64,000 nucleotides of DNA. Origin: Azotobacter vinelandii (GTDB taxonomy: Bacteria > Pseudomonadota > Gammaproteobacteria > Pseudomonadales > Pseudomonadaceae). The notes below the pieces were generated by a model that made no database searches, was not told where the DNA came from, and saw only the letters and a list, made by a program, of their open reading frames with translations. This document shows positions 48,225 through 56,582 of this stretch, piece by piece. The stretch lies in NCBI RefSeq assembly GCF_001571105.1, contig NZ_BCTD01000004.1. One strand, 5' to 3'. The position numbers and the translations under genes were made by a program. The stretch's first letter is position 1; the number at the start of each line of letters is the position of its first letter.

Positions 48225-49178
48225 ATGTCCACCGCCAGACCGAAGATCGCCATCAGCGCCTGCCTGCTCGGCGAACGGGTGCGCTTCAATGCCGGCCACA
48301 AGGAGTCGCGGCTGTGCAGCCGCGAGTTCGCCAGATATTTCGACTTCGTTCCGCTCTGCCCGGAAATGGCCATCGGCCTCGGCACACCGCGCCAGCCGAT
48401 CCGCCTGGTGGGCGATCCGACCAGCCCGCGGGCGGTCGGCACGCGTGACGCCACGCTCGATGTCGGCACACCGCTCGCCGCCTATGGCGAACGCATGGCC
48501 GGCGAGTTGGACGACATCGACGGCTTCATCTTCATGCAGAAATCCCCGTCCTGCGGCCTGGAGCGGGTCAAGGTCCACCAGGCCGACGGCCATTCCGCCG
48601 AAGGCACTGGTCGCGGCCTGTTCGCCGCCGCCTTCTGCGCGCGCCGCCCGGAGCTGCCGGTGGAAGAAGAGGGCCGCCTGCACGACCCGGTGCTGTGCGA
48701 GAACTTCGTGACCCGGGTGTTCGTGCATGCCGAATGGCGCCAGTCGCTCGGCCAGGGCCTGAGCCGCCGGACGCTCCTCGACTTCCATGCCCGCCACAAG
48801 TACCTGCTGATGGCCAGCCATCCGCAGCAGTACCGAGCCCTCGGCCAGTTGCTCGGCGACGTCGGCCGGCATGCGCCGGAGGAGTTCGGCCCGCGCTATT
48901 TCGTCCGATTAATGGCCGCGCTGCGCCGATGCGCCAGCCGTGGCGGCCACGGCAACGTGCTGCAGCACCTCTGCGGCTACCTGCGTCCGGCCCTGGAACC
49001 GGGCGAGCGCGCGGAACTCCAGCGGCTGATCGAGCAGTACCGCCTCGGCATACTGCCCCTGGTGGTGCCCTTGACGCTGCTCAAGCACCATTTCCGCCGC
49101 CATCCCCATCCCTACGTGGCCCGGCAGGTCTACCTGCAGCCGCATCCCGAAGAACTCGGCTTGCGCAACGCGATTTGA
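48225..49178 (+). CDS. DUF523 + DUF1722 protein (YbgA-like)
   Basis: Two-domain protein of 317 residues. The N-terminal DUF523 domain (about 5-145) has AISACLLGERVRFNAGHKES, LCPEMAIGLGTPR and KSPSCGLERVKV, with conserved cysteines suggestive of an iron-sulfur or metal centre. The C-terminal DUF1722 domain (about 185-310) carries LLDFHARHKYLLMAS and LKHHFRRHP. Such proteins recur next to photolyase genes; a biochemical role is not established. The start at 48225 follows GCGAGG. Its stop lies 3 bases before merR. Confidence 0.88.
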   Translation: MSTARPKIAISACLLGERVRFNAGHKESRLCSREFARYFDFVPLCPEMAIGLGTPRQPIRLVGDPTSPRAVGTRDATLDVGTPLAAYGERMAGELDDIDGFIFMQKSPSCGLERVKVHQADGHSAEGTGRGLFAAAFCARRPELPVEEEGRLHDPVLCENFVTRVFVHAEWRQSLGQGLSRRTLLDFHARHKYLLMASHPQQYRALGQLLGDVGRHAPEEFGPRYFVRLMAALRRCASRGGHGNVLQHLCGYLRPALEPGERAELQRLIEQYRLGILPLVVPLTLLKHHFRRHPHPYVARQVYLQPHPEELGLRNAI

Positions 49179-49181
49179 ACG

Positions 49182-50126
49182 ATGTCCGAAGAACAACTGC
49201 CCGTCTCGCCGCGCGATGAATCCGAAACCTCCCCCGAGCCCGGCTGGCTGCCGATCCGCGAGGTCGCTCGGCGGACCGGGGTCAACCCGGTCACCCTGCG
49301 TGCCTGGGAACGCCGCTATGGCCTGATCCTGCCCCGCCGCACGCCCAAGGGGCACCGCCTGTACAACGATGGTCATGTGGCGCGCATCCATGCGGTGCTC
49401 GCCTGGCTGAAGCGCGGCGTGGCGGTCGGCCAGGTCCGCGACCTGCTCGACCGCGAGCCGCCGAGCGACGCCGAGACGGCTCCCGACAGCCCCTGGCAGG
49501 TCTTGCAGGCCGAACTGCTCGCCGCCACCGAAGCACTGGCCGGCCGCCGTCTCGACGCCCTCTTCGACCAGGCCAGTTCGCTCTATCCCGCCCCCCTGCT
49601 CTGCGAGCGCCTGCTCCAGCCGCTGCTCGACGAGCTGGAACGGCACGAACGGGCCGGCGCCGGGCTGGAGCACTCGTTCTTCCTGTCCTGGCTGCGCAGC
49701 CGGCTCGCTGCCCGCGTGCAACAGCACAACCGCCAGAGCGGCGGCGTGCCGTTGCTGCTCGTCGGTCTCGCCGGGCAGCCGATCGAGCCCGGCCTGTGGC
49801 TCTGCGCCTGGCTCGCCACGGCGACCGGCCGCCCGCTGGAGGTGCTTGACGGGCCCGTGTCCCTCGCCGAACTGGAGCTGGCGCTGCCGCGTCTGGCAGC
49901 GTGCGGTCTGCTGCTGCATGCCGCCCAGCCGCTGACCGCGGCGCAGTTGCGCCAGCTCGAACGCCTGGCCCGCGGCAATGCTTTTCCGCTGTTGCTCGCC
50001 GGTCCGGGGACGGCCGCACAGCGGGAAACGCTGGCGCGGCTGCCCGGCCTGTCGCTGGCCGAGAACCCGCCCGCCGCACTGCGGCTCCTGCAGGAGCTGC
50101 ACGGGAAAGCGCCATGCGCCAGTTGA
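49182..50126 (+). CDS. MerR-family regulator, LitR/PplR-like class without cobalamin motif
   Basis: Regulator of 314 residues. An N-terminal MerR winged helix is visible (LPIREVARRTGVNPVTLRAWERRYGLI at about 23-49, then PKGHRLYND). The C-terminal region (about 105-300) has the size and helical/Rossmann plan of the B12-binding half of CarH/LitR proteins, but I see no E/D-x-H-x-x-G cobalamin signature. That fits the class II LitR (PplR) proteins of pseudomonads, which respond to light through a partner rather than by binding adenosylcobalamin. It overlaps phrB by 13 bases, showing tight coupling. Confidence 0.85.
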   Translation: MSEEQLPVSPRDESETSPEPGWLPIREVARRTGVNPVTLRAWERRYGLILPRRTPKGHRLYNDGHVARIHAVLAWLKRGVAVGQVRDLLDREPPSDAETAPDSPWQVLQAELLAATEALAGRRLDALFDQASSLYPAPLLCERLLQPLLDELERHERAGAGLEHSFFLSWLRSRLAARVQQHNRQSGGVPLLLVGLAGQPIEPGLWLCAWLATATGRPLEVLDGPVSLAELELALPRLAACGLLLHAAQPLTAAQLRQLERLARGNAFPLLLAGPGTAAQRETLARLPGLSLAENPPAALRLLQELHGKAPCAS

Positions 50127-51520
50127 TCTGGCTGCGCAGCGACCTGCGCGTCCGCGACAACCGCGCCCTGGGCGCGGCCATGGGCGCCGGGCCGACCCTC
50201 GCCCTCTACCTGCTCAGCCCCGCTCAGTGGCGCACGCACGACGACGCCCCATGCAAGGTCGACTTCCGGCTGCGCAACCTCGCCGAGCTGTCGCACGGCC
50301 TGGCAAGCCTGGGTGTGCCGCTGCTGATCCGCCGGGTCGATACCTGGGACGAGGCGCCCGCCCTCCTCACCCGCCTGTGCCATGAGCAGAATATCGTCCG
50401 GGTGCACGTCAACGACGAATACGGGGTCCACGAAAGCCGCCGCGACGCGGCGGTGGAGCGCGCACTGCAGGCGCAGGGCGTCGGCCTGCAGCGACACCTG
50501 GACCAGCTACTGTTCGCCCCGGACAGCCTGCGGACCCGCTCCGGCGGCAGCTTCCGGCTGTTCGCTCAGTTCCGCCGGGCCTGCCACCGGCGCCTGGCCG
50601 TCAGCCTGCCGGCAGTCGGCGGCCTGCCCATGGCACAGCCGCCGCTGAACGTCGTCGGCAATGCCGTTCCCGCTGCGCTGGAAGGTTTCGCCACGCCACC
50701 GGAATCCCTGCGCCGGCTCTGGCCGGCCGGCGAGATAGCCGCGCAGCGGCGCCTGCACGAATTCGTCGAGAACCGCCTCGCCGCCTACGCCGAAGCCCGC
50801 GACTTTCCCGCCGAGCCCGGCACCAGCCGGCTGTCGCCCTACCTCGCCGCCGGCGTGCTGTCGCCGCGCCAGTGCCTGCATGCGGTGCTGCGCACCGGCG
50901 GATTCGACCGTCCGGAGGCCTCCGCCTGGTTCGACGAACTGCTCTGGCGCGAGTTCTACAAACACATACTGGCAGGCCATCCGCGGGTTTCGATGGGCCG
51001 TGCCTTGCGCACGGAAACCGAGGCTCTGCCCTGGCGCGACGCTCCGCAAGAGCTGGCGGCCTGGCAGCAGGGGCGTACCGGCTTTCCGCTGATCGATGCG
51101 GCGATGCGCCAGTTGCTCGCCACCGGCTGGATGCACAACCGCCTGCGCATGGTGGTCGCCATGTTCCTGAGCAAGAACCTGCTGATCGACTGGCGGCACG
51201 GCGAGCGCTGGTTCATGCACCACCTGATCGACGGCGACCTCGCCGCCAACAACGGCGGCTGGCAGTGGTGCGCCTCCACCGGCACCGACGCGGTGCCCTA
51301 CTTCCGTCTGTTCAACCCGCTCGCCCAGTCGCGCCGGTTCGACCCGGAGGGGCGCTTCATCCGCCAGTGGCTGCCGGAACTGGCGAGTCTGGACAACCGC
51401 GACATCCACGCACCGGCCGGAGCGCTCCGCCCCGCCGGCTACCCGCCGCCGATCGTCGACCTGCCGTCCAGCCGGGAACGCGCCCTGGCCGCCTTCAAGG
51501 CCCTGCGCCGCCGCGGCTGA
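50114..51520 (+). CDS. phrB: Deoxyribodipyrimidine (CPD) photolyase
   Basis: Light-driven DNA repair flavoenzyme of 468 residues. The N-terminal photolyase antenna-binding domain starts with LIWLRSDLRVRDNRAL. The FAD-binding domain has GTSRLSPYLAAGVLSPRQ near 235-252, WFDELLWREFYKHIL near 275-289, MRQLLATGWMHNRLRMVVAMFLSKNLL near 332-358 and DGDLAANNGGWQWCASTGTD near 375-395. The ATG at 50114 overlaps the merR gene by 13 bases. Confidence 0.96.
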   Translation: MRQLIWLRSDLRVRDNRALGAAMGAGPTLALYLLSPAQWRTHDDAPCKVDFRLRNLAELSHGLASLGVPLLIRRVDTWDEAPALLTRLCHEQNIVRVHVNDEYGVHESRRDAAVERALQAQGVGLQRHLDQLLFAPDSLRTRSGGSFRLFAQFRRACHRRLAVSLPAVGGLPMAQPPLNVVGNAVPAALEGFATPPESLRRLWPAGEIAAQRRLHEFVENRLAAYAEARDFPAEPGTSRLSPYLAAGVLSPRQCLHAVLRTGGFDRPEASAWFDELLWREFYKHILAGHPRVSMGRALRTETEALPWRDAPQELAAWQQGRTGFPLIDAAMRQLLATGWMHNRLRMVVAMFLSKNLLIDWRHGERWFMHHLIDGDLAANNGGWQWCASTGTDAVPYFRLFNPLAQSRRFDPEGRFIRQWLPELASLDNRDIHAPAGALRPAGYPPPIVDLPSSRERALAAFKALRRRG

Positions 51521-51526
51521 ACAACT

Positions 51527-52318
51527 TCAGCAGGGCAACGCTTCGACCGTCGCGGGCGCACCCCACAATAGCGGCAGCACCCGCTCCAGCCCGAGCGGAT
51601 CGCCGCTCGACCAGAAACGCGCCGCAGCCGGCCCGGCGGCCAGCAGGTCGCGCTCTTGCAGCAGACGCTCGAGCTGACGGGCCACCGCGGCGCCGGTATC
51701 GATCAGGCTGATCGAGTCCGGCACCAGTGTCCCGAGCAACGGCCTGACGAAGGGGTAATGGGTGCAGCCGAGAATCAGGGTGTCGCAGCCCTCGGCCAGC
51801 AGCGGCGCGACGAAGCCCCGCAGCAGCTCGCGGGTTGCGGGTCCGTCCAGATCGCCGGCCTCGATCCGCTCCACCAGGCCGGGACAGGGCTGGGTGATCA
51901 CCCGCACGTCGCCGGCGAAGCGGTCCAGCAGCGCGGCGAACCTGGCGCTCTTCAGGGTTCCGCTGGTCGCCAGCACACCGACCCGGCCGCTGCGGGTGGC
52001 CGCCGCCGCCGGCTTCACCGCCGGCTCCATGCCGATCACCGGCAGTTCCGGATACAGCTCGCGCAGTTCGGCCACGGCCGCCGCGGTGGCGGTGTTACAG
52101 GCCAGCACCAGCGCCTTGGCGCCCCGCTCCAGAAGAAAGGCGGCGATATGCCGGCAGCGCTCGCGGATGTACTCGGGACTCTTCTCGCCATAGGGCACGT
52201 GGCCGCTGTCGGCGACGTAGAACAGGGACTCGCCGGGCAGCCGGGCGCGGATCTCGCTCAGTACCGACAGTCCACCGACCCCGGAATCGAAGACGCCGAC
52301 CGGCGCCTCACTGGCCAT
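51527..52318 (-). CDS. murI: Glutamate racemase
   Basis: Supplies D-glutamate for peptidoglycan. The 263-residue protein has VGVFDSGVGGLSVLSEI (about 7-23), catalytic cysteines in LACNTATAAAV near 73 and LILGCTHYPF near 184, and the DTGAAVARQLERLL tail motif. The start overlaps the stop of moeB by 11 bases. Convergent with phrB, 6 bases apart. Confidence 0.95.
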   Translation of the reverse strand: MASEAPVGVFDSGVGGLSVLSEIRARLPGESLFYVADSGHVPYGEKSPEYIRERCRHIAAFLLERGAKALVLACNTATAAAVAELRELYPELPVIGMEPAVKPAAAATRSGRVGVLATSGTLKSARFAALLDRFAGDVRVITQPCPGLVERIEAGDLDGPATRELLRGFVAPLLAEGCDTLILGCTHYPFVRPLLGTLVPDSISLIDTGAAVARQLERLLQERDLLAAGPAAARFWSSGDPLGLERVLPLLWGAPATVEALPC

Positions 52319-53066
52319 GCCGCGCTCCGCACACCGGACACTGCGGATCGCGCCGCACGCGCAGCTCGCGGAAGCGGCTGGTCAGCGCATCGACCAGCAG
52401 CAGGCGGCCGACCAAAGGCTCGCCGAAGCCGGCCAGCAGCTTGAGCGCCTCCAGCGCCTGCAGGCTACCGACCAGACCGACCAGCGGCCCGACCACCCCG
52501 GCCTCGCTGCAGGTCAGCTCGGCTTCGCTGCCGTGACCATAGAGGCAGTGGTAACAGGGGCTACCCTCGCTTCGCGGGTCGAATACCGAGAGTTGGCCTT
52601 CGAGGCGGATCGCCGCGCCGCTGACCAGCGGCTTGCCGGCGGCCACGCAGGCGGAGTTGACCGCCTCTCGGGTGGCGAAGTTGTCGCTGCAGTCGAGCAC
52701 CAGATCCACCGCCGCCACCGCCGCGGCCAGCGAATCGGCATCCAGGGCGCCGCGCAGCGGGCGCAGGACGACCTCGGGATTGAGCGCCGCCAGCCGGGCC
52801 AGCGCCGAATCCACCTTGCCCTGGCCGACGCTCGGGGTGTCGTGCAGGACCTGGCGCTGCAGGTTGGTCAGGTCCACGCTGTCGAAGTCCGCCAGATGCA
52901 GCTCGCCGACGCCCGCCGCCGCCAGGTAGAGCGCCACCGGCGAGCCCAGCCCGCCGAGGCCGACGATCAGCGCGCGGCTCCGTTTCAGCCGCAGTTGGCC
53001 GTCCACGTCGACCTGCGGCAGGAGGATCTGACGACTGTAGCGCAGCAGTTCTTGGTCACTGAGCAT
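52308..53066 (-). CDS. moeB: Molybdopterin-synthase adenylyltransferase MoeB (ThiF/HesA family)
   Basis: E1-like enzyme that adenylates the C-terminal glycine of MoaD (or a ThiS-like sulfur carrier). The 252-residue protein has DQELLRYSRQILLPQVDVDGQ near the start, nucleotide-binding ALIVGLGGLGSP (about 33-44), ADFDSVDLTNLQRQ near 60-73, and zinc cysteines in PCYHCLYG near 168-175 and CPVCGARHG at the C-terminus. The start at 53066 (MLSDQELLRYS) fits the family. It is translationally overlapped with murI; no moa genes are in the window. Confidence 0.92.
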   Translation of the reverse strand: MLSDQELLRYSRQILLPQVDVDGQLRLKRSRALIVGLGGLGSPVALYLAAAGVGELHLADFDSVDLTNLQRQVLHDTPSVGQGKVDSALARLAALNPEVVLRPLRGALDADSLAAAVAAVDLVLDCSDNFATREAVNSACVAAGKPLVSGAAIRLEGQLSVFDPRSEGSPCYHCLYGHGSEAELTCSEAGVVGPLVGLVGSLQALEALKLLAGFGEPLVGRLLLVDALTSRFRELRVRRDPQCPVCGARHGQ

Positions 53067-53138
53067 GGACTTGTCCTGGCAAAAGATGGATTCGATGAAG
53101 GGGCGCACCCGGGAGCCCGGCAGCCTCCTCGCGCGGGT

Positions 53139-53969
53139 TCACGCCGCCAGCCGCCCCAGGCTAATGCGCTCGTGGCCGCCGAGGTCGCGACGGCTGTGCA
53201 CCTCGACGAAGCCGCGGGTCGTCAGCAACCCGCGCACCGCGCCGGCCTGCTCGAAGCCGTGCTCCAGCAGCAGCCAGCCGCCGGCCTGCAGATGTCCGGG
53301 GGCCTCGACGACGATCCGACGGATATCGTCCAGTCCGTCGGCACCGGCCACCAGCGCGCTGGCCGGCTCGAAGCGCACATCGCCCAGGGCCAGGTGCGGA
53401 TCGTCGGCGGCGATGTAGGGGGGATTGCCGGCGATCAGCGCGAAACGCCGGCCGTCCAGCGCGGAAAACCAGTCGCTCGGCAGGAAGGTCGCATTGCCCA
53501 GCCCCAGGCGCCGGCGGTTGCGCTCGGCCAGCGCGACCGCCTCCATAACCCGGTCGACGCCGGTCAGCCGCCAGGCCGGCCGCTCCGCCGCCAGCGCCAG
53601 GGCGATGGCGCCGCTGCCGGTACCGAGGTCGAGCACTTCGGCCGGAGTCGCCGGCAACAGCGCCAGGGCGGTTTCCACCAGCAGTTCGGTGTCCGGGCGG
53701 GGAATCAGGGTCGCCGGCGCCACCTCCAGATCGAGGCTCCAGAAGCCCTGGCGGCCGAGGATGTAGGCCACCGGCTCGCCGGCCCGGCGGCGCGCCAGGT
53801 CGGCGGCGAAACGCACGGCCGGCGCCTCCGGCACCTCGCGCTCGGGCCAGGCGCGCAGGTAGCTGGCCGGCTTGCCGAGGGCCGCGGCGAGCAACCACTC
53901 GGCATCCAGGCGCGGACTCGGCGAGTCGGGCAGGTCGGCGGATTCGAGGAGGGTTTCGATGCTTGCCAT
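53139..53969 (-). CDS. prmC: Release factor glutamine methyltransferase PrmC
   Basis: Methylates the GGQ glutamine of peptide-release factors RF1 and RF2. The 276-residue protein has an N-terminal helical domain (ASYLRAWPEREVP region), EPVAYILGRQGFWSLDL near 65-81, SAM motif VLDLGTGSGAIALALA near 112-127 and substrate-glutamine motif NPPYIA near 182-187. It lies directly after prfA, which encodes its substrate. Confidence 0.96.
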   Translation of the reverse strand: MASIETLLESADLPDSPSPRLDAEWLLAAALGKPASYLRAWPEREVPEAPAVRFAADLARRRAGEPVAYILGRQGFWSLDLEVAPATLIPRPDTELLVETALALLPATPAEVLDLGTGSGAIALALAAERPAWRLTGVDRVMEAVALAERNRRRLGLGNATFLPSDWFSALDGRRFALIAGNPPYIAADDPHLALGDVRFEPASALVAGADGLDDIRRIVVEAPGHLQAGGWLLLEHGFEQAGAVRGLLTTRGFVEVHSRRDLGGHERISLGRLAA

Positions 53970-54059
53970 GACGACGGCTATCTCCGGTCAGAGGGTGGAC
54001 GGCCCAGCCCACCGCGGGCCCGACCGCCATGCGGGCTTCCACCCCGCGGCATCACGGGA

Positions 54060-55142
54060 TCAATCCCCCAGCGCGGCCAACTGGTCGGCCTGGTATTCGC
54101 TGAGCAAGGGCTCGATCACCGCCTCCACGCCGCCGGCCATGACCTCGTCGAGGGCATAGAGGGTCAGGTTGATGCGGTGCTCGGTGACCCGCCCCTGCGG
54201 GAAGTTGTAGGTGCGGATGCGCTCGGAGCGGTCGCCCGAGCCGACCAGCAGCCTGCGCGTCTCGGAGATTTCCCGGTGCGCGGCGGCGTCCTGGCGGTCC
54301 TGCAGCTTGGCCGCCAGCCAGGCCATGGCCTTGGCGCGGTTCTTGTGCTGCGAGCGCTCCTCCTGGCATTCGACGACGATGCCGGTGGGCAGGTGGGTGA
54401 TGCGGATCGCCGAGTCGGTCTTGTTGACGTGCTGGCCGCCGGCGCCCGAGGAGCGGTAGGTATCGACGCGCAACTCGGCCGGGTTGATCTCGATCGCCGC
54501 CTGCTCGTCCGGCTCCGGCAGGACCGCGACGGTGCAGGCCGAGGTGTGGATGCGGCCCTGCGACTCGGTTTCCGGGACACGCTGCACGCGGTGCGCGCCG
54601 GACTCGAACTTCAGCTTGCCGTAGACGTTGTCGCCTTCGACACGGGTGATGATCTCCTTGTAGCCGCCGTGCTCGCCGGGGTTCTCCGAGAGGATCTCGA
54701 TCCGCCAGCCCTGCTTCTCGGCGTAGCGCGAATACATGCGGAACAGGTCGCCAGCAAAGATCGCCGCCTCGTCGCCGCCGGTGCCGGCGCGGATCTCCAG
54801 GAACACGTTGCGCGCGTCGTTGGGGTCCCTGGGCAACAGCATGCGCTGCAGGCGATCCTCCAGGCCGGCCAGCCGCTCGCGGGCCTCGGCCACCTCCTCG
54901 GCGGCCATCTCGCGCAGATCCGGGTCGCTGTCCTTGAGCAACGCCTGGGCGCCCGCCAGATCGTCCCGCACCTTGCGGAATTCGCGGTAGGCGGCGACCA
55001 CCGGCTCGACTTCGGCGTACTCCTTGGAATAGGCGCGGAAGCGGCCCTGTTCGGCGATCACCTCGGCGTCGCCGAGCAGCGCGGTGAGTTCCTCGTAGCG
55101 ATCGTGCAGGAGGTCCAGTTTGTTCAGCAGGGAGGCTTTCAT
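54060..55142 (-). CDS. prfA: Peptide chain release factor 1
   Basis: Reads UAA/UAG and triggers peptidyl-tRNA hydrolysis. The 360-residue length is standard. The GGQ motif is in SSGAGGQHVNKTDSAIR near 230-246, preceded by the RVQRVPETESQGRIHTS block near 195-211, with a C-terminal domain ending LSEYQADQLAALGD. Its start overlaps the hemA stop by 4 bases (ATGA), the arrangement common in gammaproteobacteria. Confidence 0.97.
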   Translation of the reverse strand: MKASLLNKLDLLHDRYEELTALLGDAEVIAEQGRFRAYSKEYAEVEPVVAAYREFRKVRDDLAGAQALLKDSDPDLREMAAEEVAEARERLAGLEDRLQRMLLPRDPNDARNVFLEIRAGTGGDEAAIFAGDLFRMYSRYAEKQGWRIEILSENPGEHGGYKEIITRVEGDNVYGKLKFESGAHRVQRVPETESQGRIHTSACTVAVLPEPDEQAAIEINPAELRVDTYRSSGAGGQHVNKTDSAIRITHLPTGIVVECQEERSQHKNRAKAMAWLAAKLQDRQDAAAHREISETRRLLVGSGDRSERIRTYNFPQGRVTEHRINLTLYALDEVMAGGVEAVIEPLLSEYQADQLAALGD

Positions 55143-56407
55143 CGTTTCGACTCACCCTCGTCGAGGGCAAAGAGTTCCTGGGCCACGGCCAGCGCATCGA
55201 AGCGGCCGTCGGCGGAGAGCTTCTTCAGTTGCACGCTGGGGGCGTGCAGCAGCTTGTTGGTCAGTGCGCGCGCCAGGGAGGCGACCACCTCCAGCGGGTC
55301 GCCGCCGTTGGCCAGCAGGCGCTGGGCCTTGATCAGTTCCTCGTCGCGCAGGCGCTCGGCCTGCTGGCGGTAGGCCCTGAGCACGTCCACCGCGGCCAGT
55401 TCGCGCAGGCGCAGCATGAAATCGTCGGCGCCGGCGGCGACCAGTTCCTCGGCGGCCCTCGCCGCGTCCTGACGGCTCCTGCGGTTTTCCTCGATGACCT
55501 CGTGCAGGTCGTCGACGCTGTACAGGTAGACGTCGTCCAGATCGCCCACCTCCGGCTCGATGTCGCGCGGCACAGCGATATCGACCATGAATATCGGCTT
55601 GTGCTTGCGCTGCTTCAGCGCCCGCTCGACCGCGCCCTTGCCGAGGATCGGCAACTGGCTGGCGGTGGAACTGATGACGATGTCGCTGTTGACCAGCTCC
55701 TGGCCGATGTCGGCGAGCAGGATCGCCTGGCCGCCGACCTGCTCGGCCAGCGACCGGCCGCGCTCCAAGGTGCGGTTGGCGACCACGATGCGCTTGACGC
55801 CCTGCTCGTGCAGGTGACGGGCGACCAGGGTGATGGTTTCCCCGGCGCCGATCAGCAGGGCCTGGCTGCGCTGCAGGTCGCTGAAAATCTGCTTGGCCAG
55901 GCTGACCGCGGCGAAAGCCACCGACACCGGGCTCTCGCCGATGGCGGTGTCGGTGCGCACCGCCTTGGCGGTGCTGAAGGTGGCCTGGAACAACCGGCCG
56001 AGCAGCGGGCCGACGGTGCCGGCCTCGCGCGCCACGGCGTAGGCGGTCTTCATCTGGCCGAGGATCTGCGGTTCGCCGAGGACCAGGGAGTCGAGCCCCG
56101 AGGCGACGCGCATCATGTGGCGCACGGCGGATTCGTCCTGATGCACGTAGGCGCAGGCGCGCAGTTCGTCCAGGCTCAGCCGGTGATAGTCAGCCAGCCA
56201 CTGCAGTACCACCTCGACTCCCGGACTATCCTGCTCCAGGTAGAGTTCGCTGCGGTTGCAGGTGGAGAGGATCGCCGCCTCGCGGCTGTCGGTATGCAGG
56301 CAGAGCTGCCGCAACGCCTCGACGAGCTGCGCGGGCGTGAACGCCACGCGCTCGCGGACATCCACCGAAGCGGTCTTGTGGTTGATACCGAGGGCGATGA
56401 ATGCCAT
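55139..56407 (-). CDS. hemA: Glutamyl-tRNA reductase
   Basis: First committed enzyme of C5-pathway tetrapyrrole synthesis, reducing glutamyl-tRNA to glutamate-1-semialdehyde. The 422-residue protein has GINHKTASVDVRERVAF (about 7-23), nucleophile C50 in ILSTCNRSELY, GEPQILGQMKTAY near 108-120, and the NADPH motif LIGAGETI near 186. Divergent from the TPR-lipoprotein/lolB operon. Confidence 0.97.
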   Translation of the reverse strand: MAFIALGINHKTASVDVRERVAFTPAQLVEALRQLCLHTDSREAAILSTCNRSELYLEQDSPGVEVVLQWLADYHRLSLDELRACAYVHQDESAVRHMMRVASGLDSLVLGEPQILGQMKTAYAVAREAGTVGPLLGRLFQATFSTAKAVRTDTAIGESPVSVAFAAVSLAKQIFSDLQRSQALLIGAGETITLVARHLHEQGVKRIVVANRTLERGRSLAEQVGGQAILLADIGQELVNSDIVISSTASQLPILGKGAVERALKQRKHKPIFMVDIAVPRDIEPEVGDLDDVYLYSVDDLHEVIEENRRSRQDAARAAEELVAAGADDFMLRLRELAAVDVLRAYRQQAERLRDEELIKAQRLLANGGDPLEVVASLARALTNKLLHAPSVQLKKLSADGRFDALAVAQELFALDEGESKR

Positions 56408-56582
56408 TCAGGTGCGCGGGTCCGAACAGAGAAAGCACGCGATTGTCCTACTTCGGCAAATGGAGGACAACCTCCGTCCACCTGCCCTGCGCCCCTCCGG
56501 CCCCCGTGGCCATGGGCTTGACCGACGGCTTGTGTCATGATGCGTCCGACTCTTTCCGGTGCAACCATCGCTTTCCCTCCCT

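Noticed and set aside
52317..55373. A 1018-codon plus-strand frame opposite moeB, prmC and prfA
   Set aside because: It spans three conserved minus-strand genes in antisense with complementary-frame composition only.
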